In this document: positions 62,735 through 64,000 of the stretch, piece after piece
How positions within the stretch are numbered: position 1 is the stretch's first letter
Layout of the letters: each line of letters begins with the position of its first letter
Assembly (NCBI GenBank): GCA_018896025.1
Contig: JAHIND010000005.1
Location: forward strand, 124,001 to 188,000
Direction: 5' to 3'
Length of the DNA: 64,000 bases
Origin: Pseudomonadota bacterium
GTDB lineage: Bacteria; Desulfobacterota; Desulfarculia; Desulfarculales; Desulfarculaceae
Notes under the pieces: model-generated
The model's input: the letters and a program-made list of their open reading frames with translations, nothing else
What the model was told of the DNA's origin: nothing
The model's database searches: none
Made by a program: the position numbers and the translations under genes

Positions 62735-64000
62735 CGCCGTGGTGCTGGGCGGCGGCTACTCCGGCCTGGCCGCCGCCCGAAGCCTCATGCAGGGTGGGGC
62801 CGGGTGTCTGCTCTTGGAGGCCTCCGACGGCCTGGGCGGGGCGGGGCGTTGCAGCCCGGTGGCCGGGGAACCGGTGGAGTGGTTTTATCACCACATCAAA
62901 CCCCACGACAGCGAGCTGCTGGAACTGATCGGCGAGATGGGCCTGGAAGGCTCGTTGCTGTGGCAGGAGACCTCCATGGCCTTTTACCTTGAGGGGCGGC
63001 TATATCCCTTCAGCCGCCCCCAGGACCTTTTGCGTTTCGCTCCCTTCAACCTGGCCGACAAACTGCGCTTCTGCGCGGGCATGCTCAGCTCGCGCTTCAC
63101 CCAGAGCCAAAACCTGACCGGGATGAGCGCCAAGGACTGGATCGTGCGCCACTGGGGCCAGAGCGTTTACCGCAAGATGATGGCCCCCATGATGCGCAAC
63201 AAATTCGGCATCCCCCCGGAGCGGGTGTGCGCCGGTTTTCTGCACGGCCGCATCAAGGGCCTGGCCGCCACCAAGGCCAAGGGGGTGAGCGGTGAGATGC
63301 TGGGCTATCTGGACGGCGGCCTGGACCGCCTGGCCCGCCGTCTGGGCGAGGAGCTGGCCCAGGGCGCACAGGTCCGCCTTAACTCGCCGGTGGAGGCCCT
63401 GGAGCGCGGCAAGGACGGCTACCTGGTGCACGCCGGGGGGCAGAGCCACGCGGCCAGGGTGGTTATCAACACCCTGCCGCTGAACCACTTCGCCCGGCTG
63501 CCGGTGAACTTCAGCTTCGATAGCCGGGTGAAGTACCAGGGCGCGGCCTGCGCCCTCATGGCCCTGGACCGTCCCCTGGAACTGCCCTATTGGACCAACA
63601 TCCTGGAGCCCGGCTTCTCTTTCAAGGTGGTGGTGAACCAGTCCCTGCTGGGACGCCATCGGGCCAACCTGGTCTACTGCTCGGCCTACCTGCCCGACGA
63701 GCATCCCCTGATCACCGCCCCGGCCGACCAGGTGCGCGACACCTACCTAAAGGACCTGAGGGCCATGGTGGGGCCGGTGGAGCTTATAGACTGCCTGGTG
63801 ACCCAAAGCCCGGTGGCCACCCCGGTGTTCGACGTGGACTACCACCAACAAACCCATGATTTGCAAAGCCGCCTGCCCGGCGTGTTCTTCGCGGGCAACG
63901 CCACCATCTATCCCCATAGCCGCACGGTCAGCAGCGTGATCGGCTCGGGGCGGCGGGCGGCGGGCATGGCCCTGGAGCGCCTGGCCTCCGGGGCCCGGAC
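62727..64000 (+). CDS. FAD-dependent amine-oxidase/UDP-galactopyranose-mutase-like oxidoreductase (partial)
   Basis: 424 codons to the window edge, still open. Rossmann FAD motif AVVLGGGYSGLAAARSL at residues 4-20, then LLLEASDGLGGAGRCSP, and near the end PGVFFAGNATIYPHSRTVSSVIGSGRRAA, the second FAD-contact region. This arrangement is found in NAD(P)-binding FAD proteins clustered with polysaccharide glycosyltransferases (UDP-galactopyranose-mutase-like or protoporphyrinogen-oxidase-like). The 8-nt overlap with the GT2 gene indicates a joint role in glycan or polyprenyl lipid synthesis. No stop codon within the window. Confidence 0.85.
   Translation, partial: MFDAVVLGGGYSGLAAARSLMQGGAGCLLLEASDGLGGAGRCSPVAGEPVEWFYHHIKPHDSELLELIGEMGLEGSLLWQETSMAFYLEGRLYPFSRPQDLLRFAPFNLADKLRFCAGMLSSRFTQSQNLTGMSAKDWIVRHWGQSVYRKMMAPMMRNKFGIPPERVCAGFLHGRIKGLAATKAKGVSGEMLGYLDGGLDRLARRLGEELAQGAQVRLNSPVEALERGKDGYLVHAGGQSHAARVVINTLPLNHFARLPVNFSFDSRVKYQGAACALMALDRPLELPYWTNILEPGFSFKVVVNQSLLGRHRANLVYCSAYLPDEHPLITAPADQVRDTYLKDLRAMVGPVELIDCLVTQSPVATPVFDVDYHQQTHDLQSRLPGVFFAGNATIYPHSRTVSSVIGSGRRAAGMALERLASGAR

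Overview
The window is 64 kb of high-GC bacterial chromosome. Gene content points to an anaerobic, sulfate-reducer-type Desulfobacterota (former Deltaproteobacteria) that degrades aromatics. The evidence is an operon closely resembling bamBCDEF (ATP-independent class II benzoyl-CoA reductase), several HdrA/HdrD/MvhD-type electron-transfer proteins, DsrE-family proteins, FdhD, a FadL-type porin, and three genes that read only if an in-frame UGA is decoded as selenocysteine. A Desulfarculus-like relative is my guess from this content; no rRNA or tRNA gene is visible to confirm it.

Layout. 1-10 kb: mostly minus-strand housekeeping and envelope genes (two lipoproteins, HIT hydrolase, a PAS-only sensor, M20 peptidase plus GNAT, K+ channel, two secreted thioredoxins, FadL, DsrE plus ArsR). 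10-16 kb: an AT-richer hybrid kinase with a duplicated PAS module, a selenocysteine FrnE/DsbA-like gene, an HTH plus AbiEii-like nucleotidyltransferase pair behind a perfect palindrome, and a DsrE-LUD pair. 16-24 kb: secreted Gly-rich protein, YHS protein, lgt, a Cys-type MvhD-HdrD-IscA-like operon, an MFS exporter, upp and a uracil permease. 24.5-29.6 kb: cyanase with a nitrate/cyanate-type ABC transporter behind a textbook sigma-54 promoter, then an Fsr-like exporter. 29.7-36.8 kb: UspA, secreted small proteins, gamma-carbonic anhydrase-like protein, a secreted cyclase diverging from a secreted nitrilase-family enzyme, fdhD. 36.8-44.6 kb: bamFEDCB on the minus strand with a -35/-10 promoter upstream. 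45.5-55.6 kb: a tight nine-gene plus-strand run combining histidine kinases, response regulators, a SulP anion transporter and a beta-carbonic anhydrase. 56-64 kb: response-regulator/PAS/GGDEF protein, a repeat-rich autotransporter, and a glycosyltransferase overlapping a FAD oxidoreductase cut by the window edge.

How it fits together. BamB would reduce benzoyl-CoA, with BamC-F supplying low-potential electrons through flavin-based bifurcation; BamE and BamF each carry a selenocysteine. The adjacent SulP/carbonic anhydrase cluster looks like inorganic-carbon uptake under two-component control; a link to bam is inference. The cyanate operon would provide ammonium and CO2 when nitrogen is short.

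The least expected signals are: (1) a ~255-261 bp hairpin element with long terminal inverted repeats, present twice in opposite orientation (7419-7673 and 31921-32181), whose copies differ by compensatory changes in both the terminal and inner stems; (2) the selenocysteine FrnE-like protein with a convincing SECIS hairpin; (3) the kinase-like/BON-like/receiver fusion inside the SulP-carbonic anhydrase cluster.
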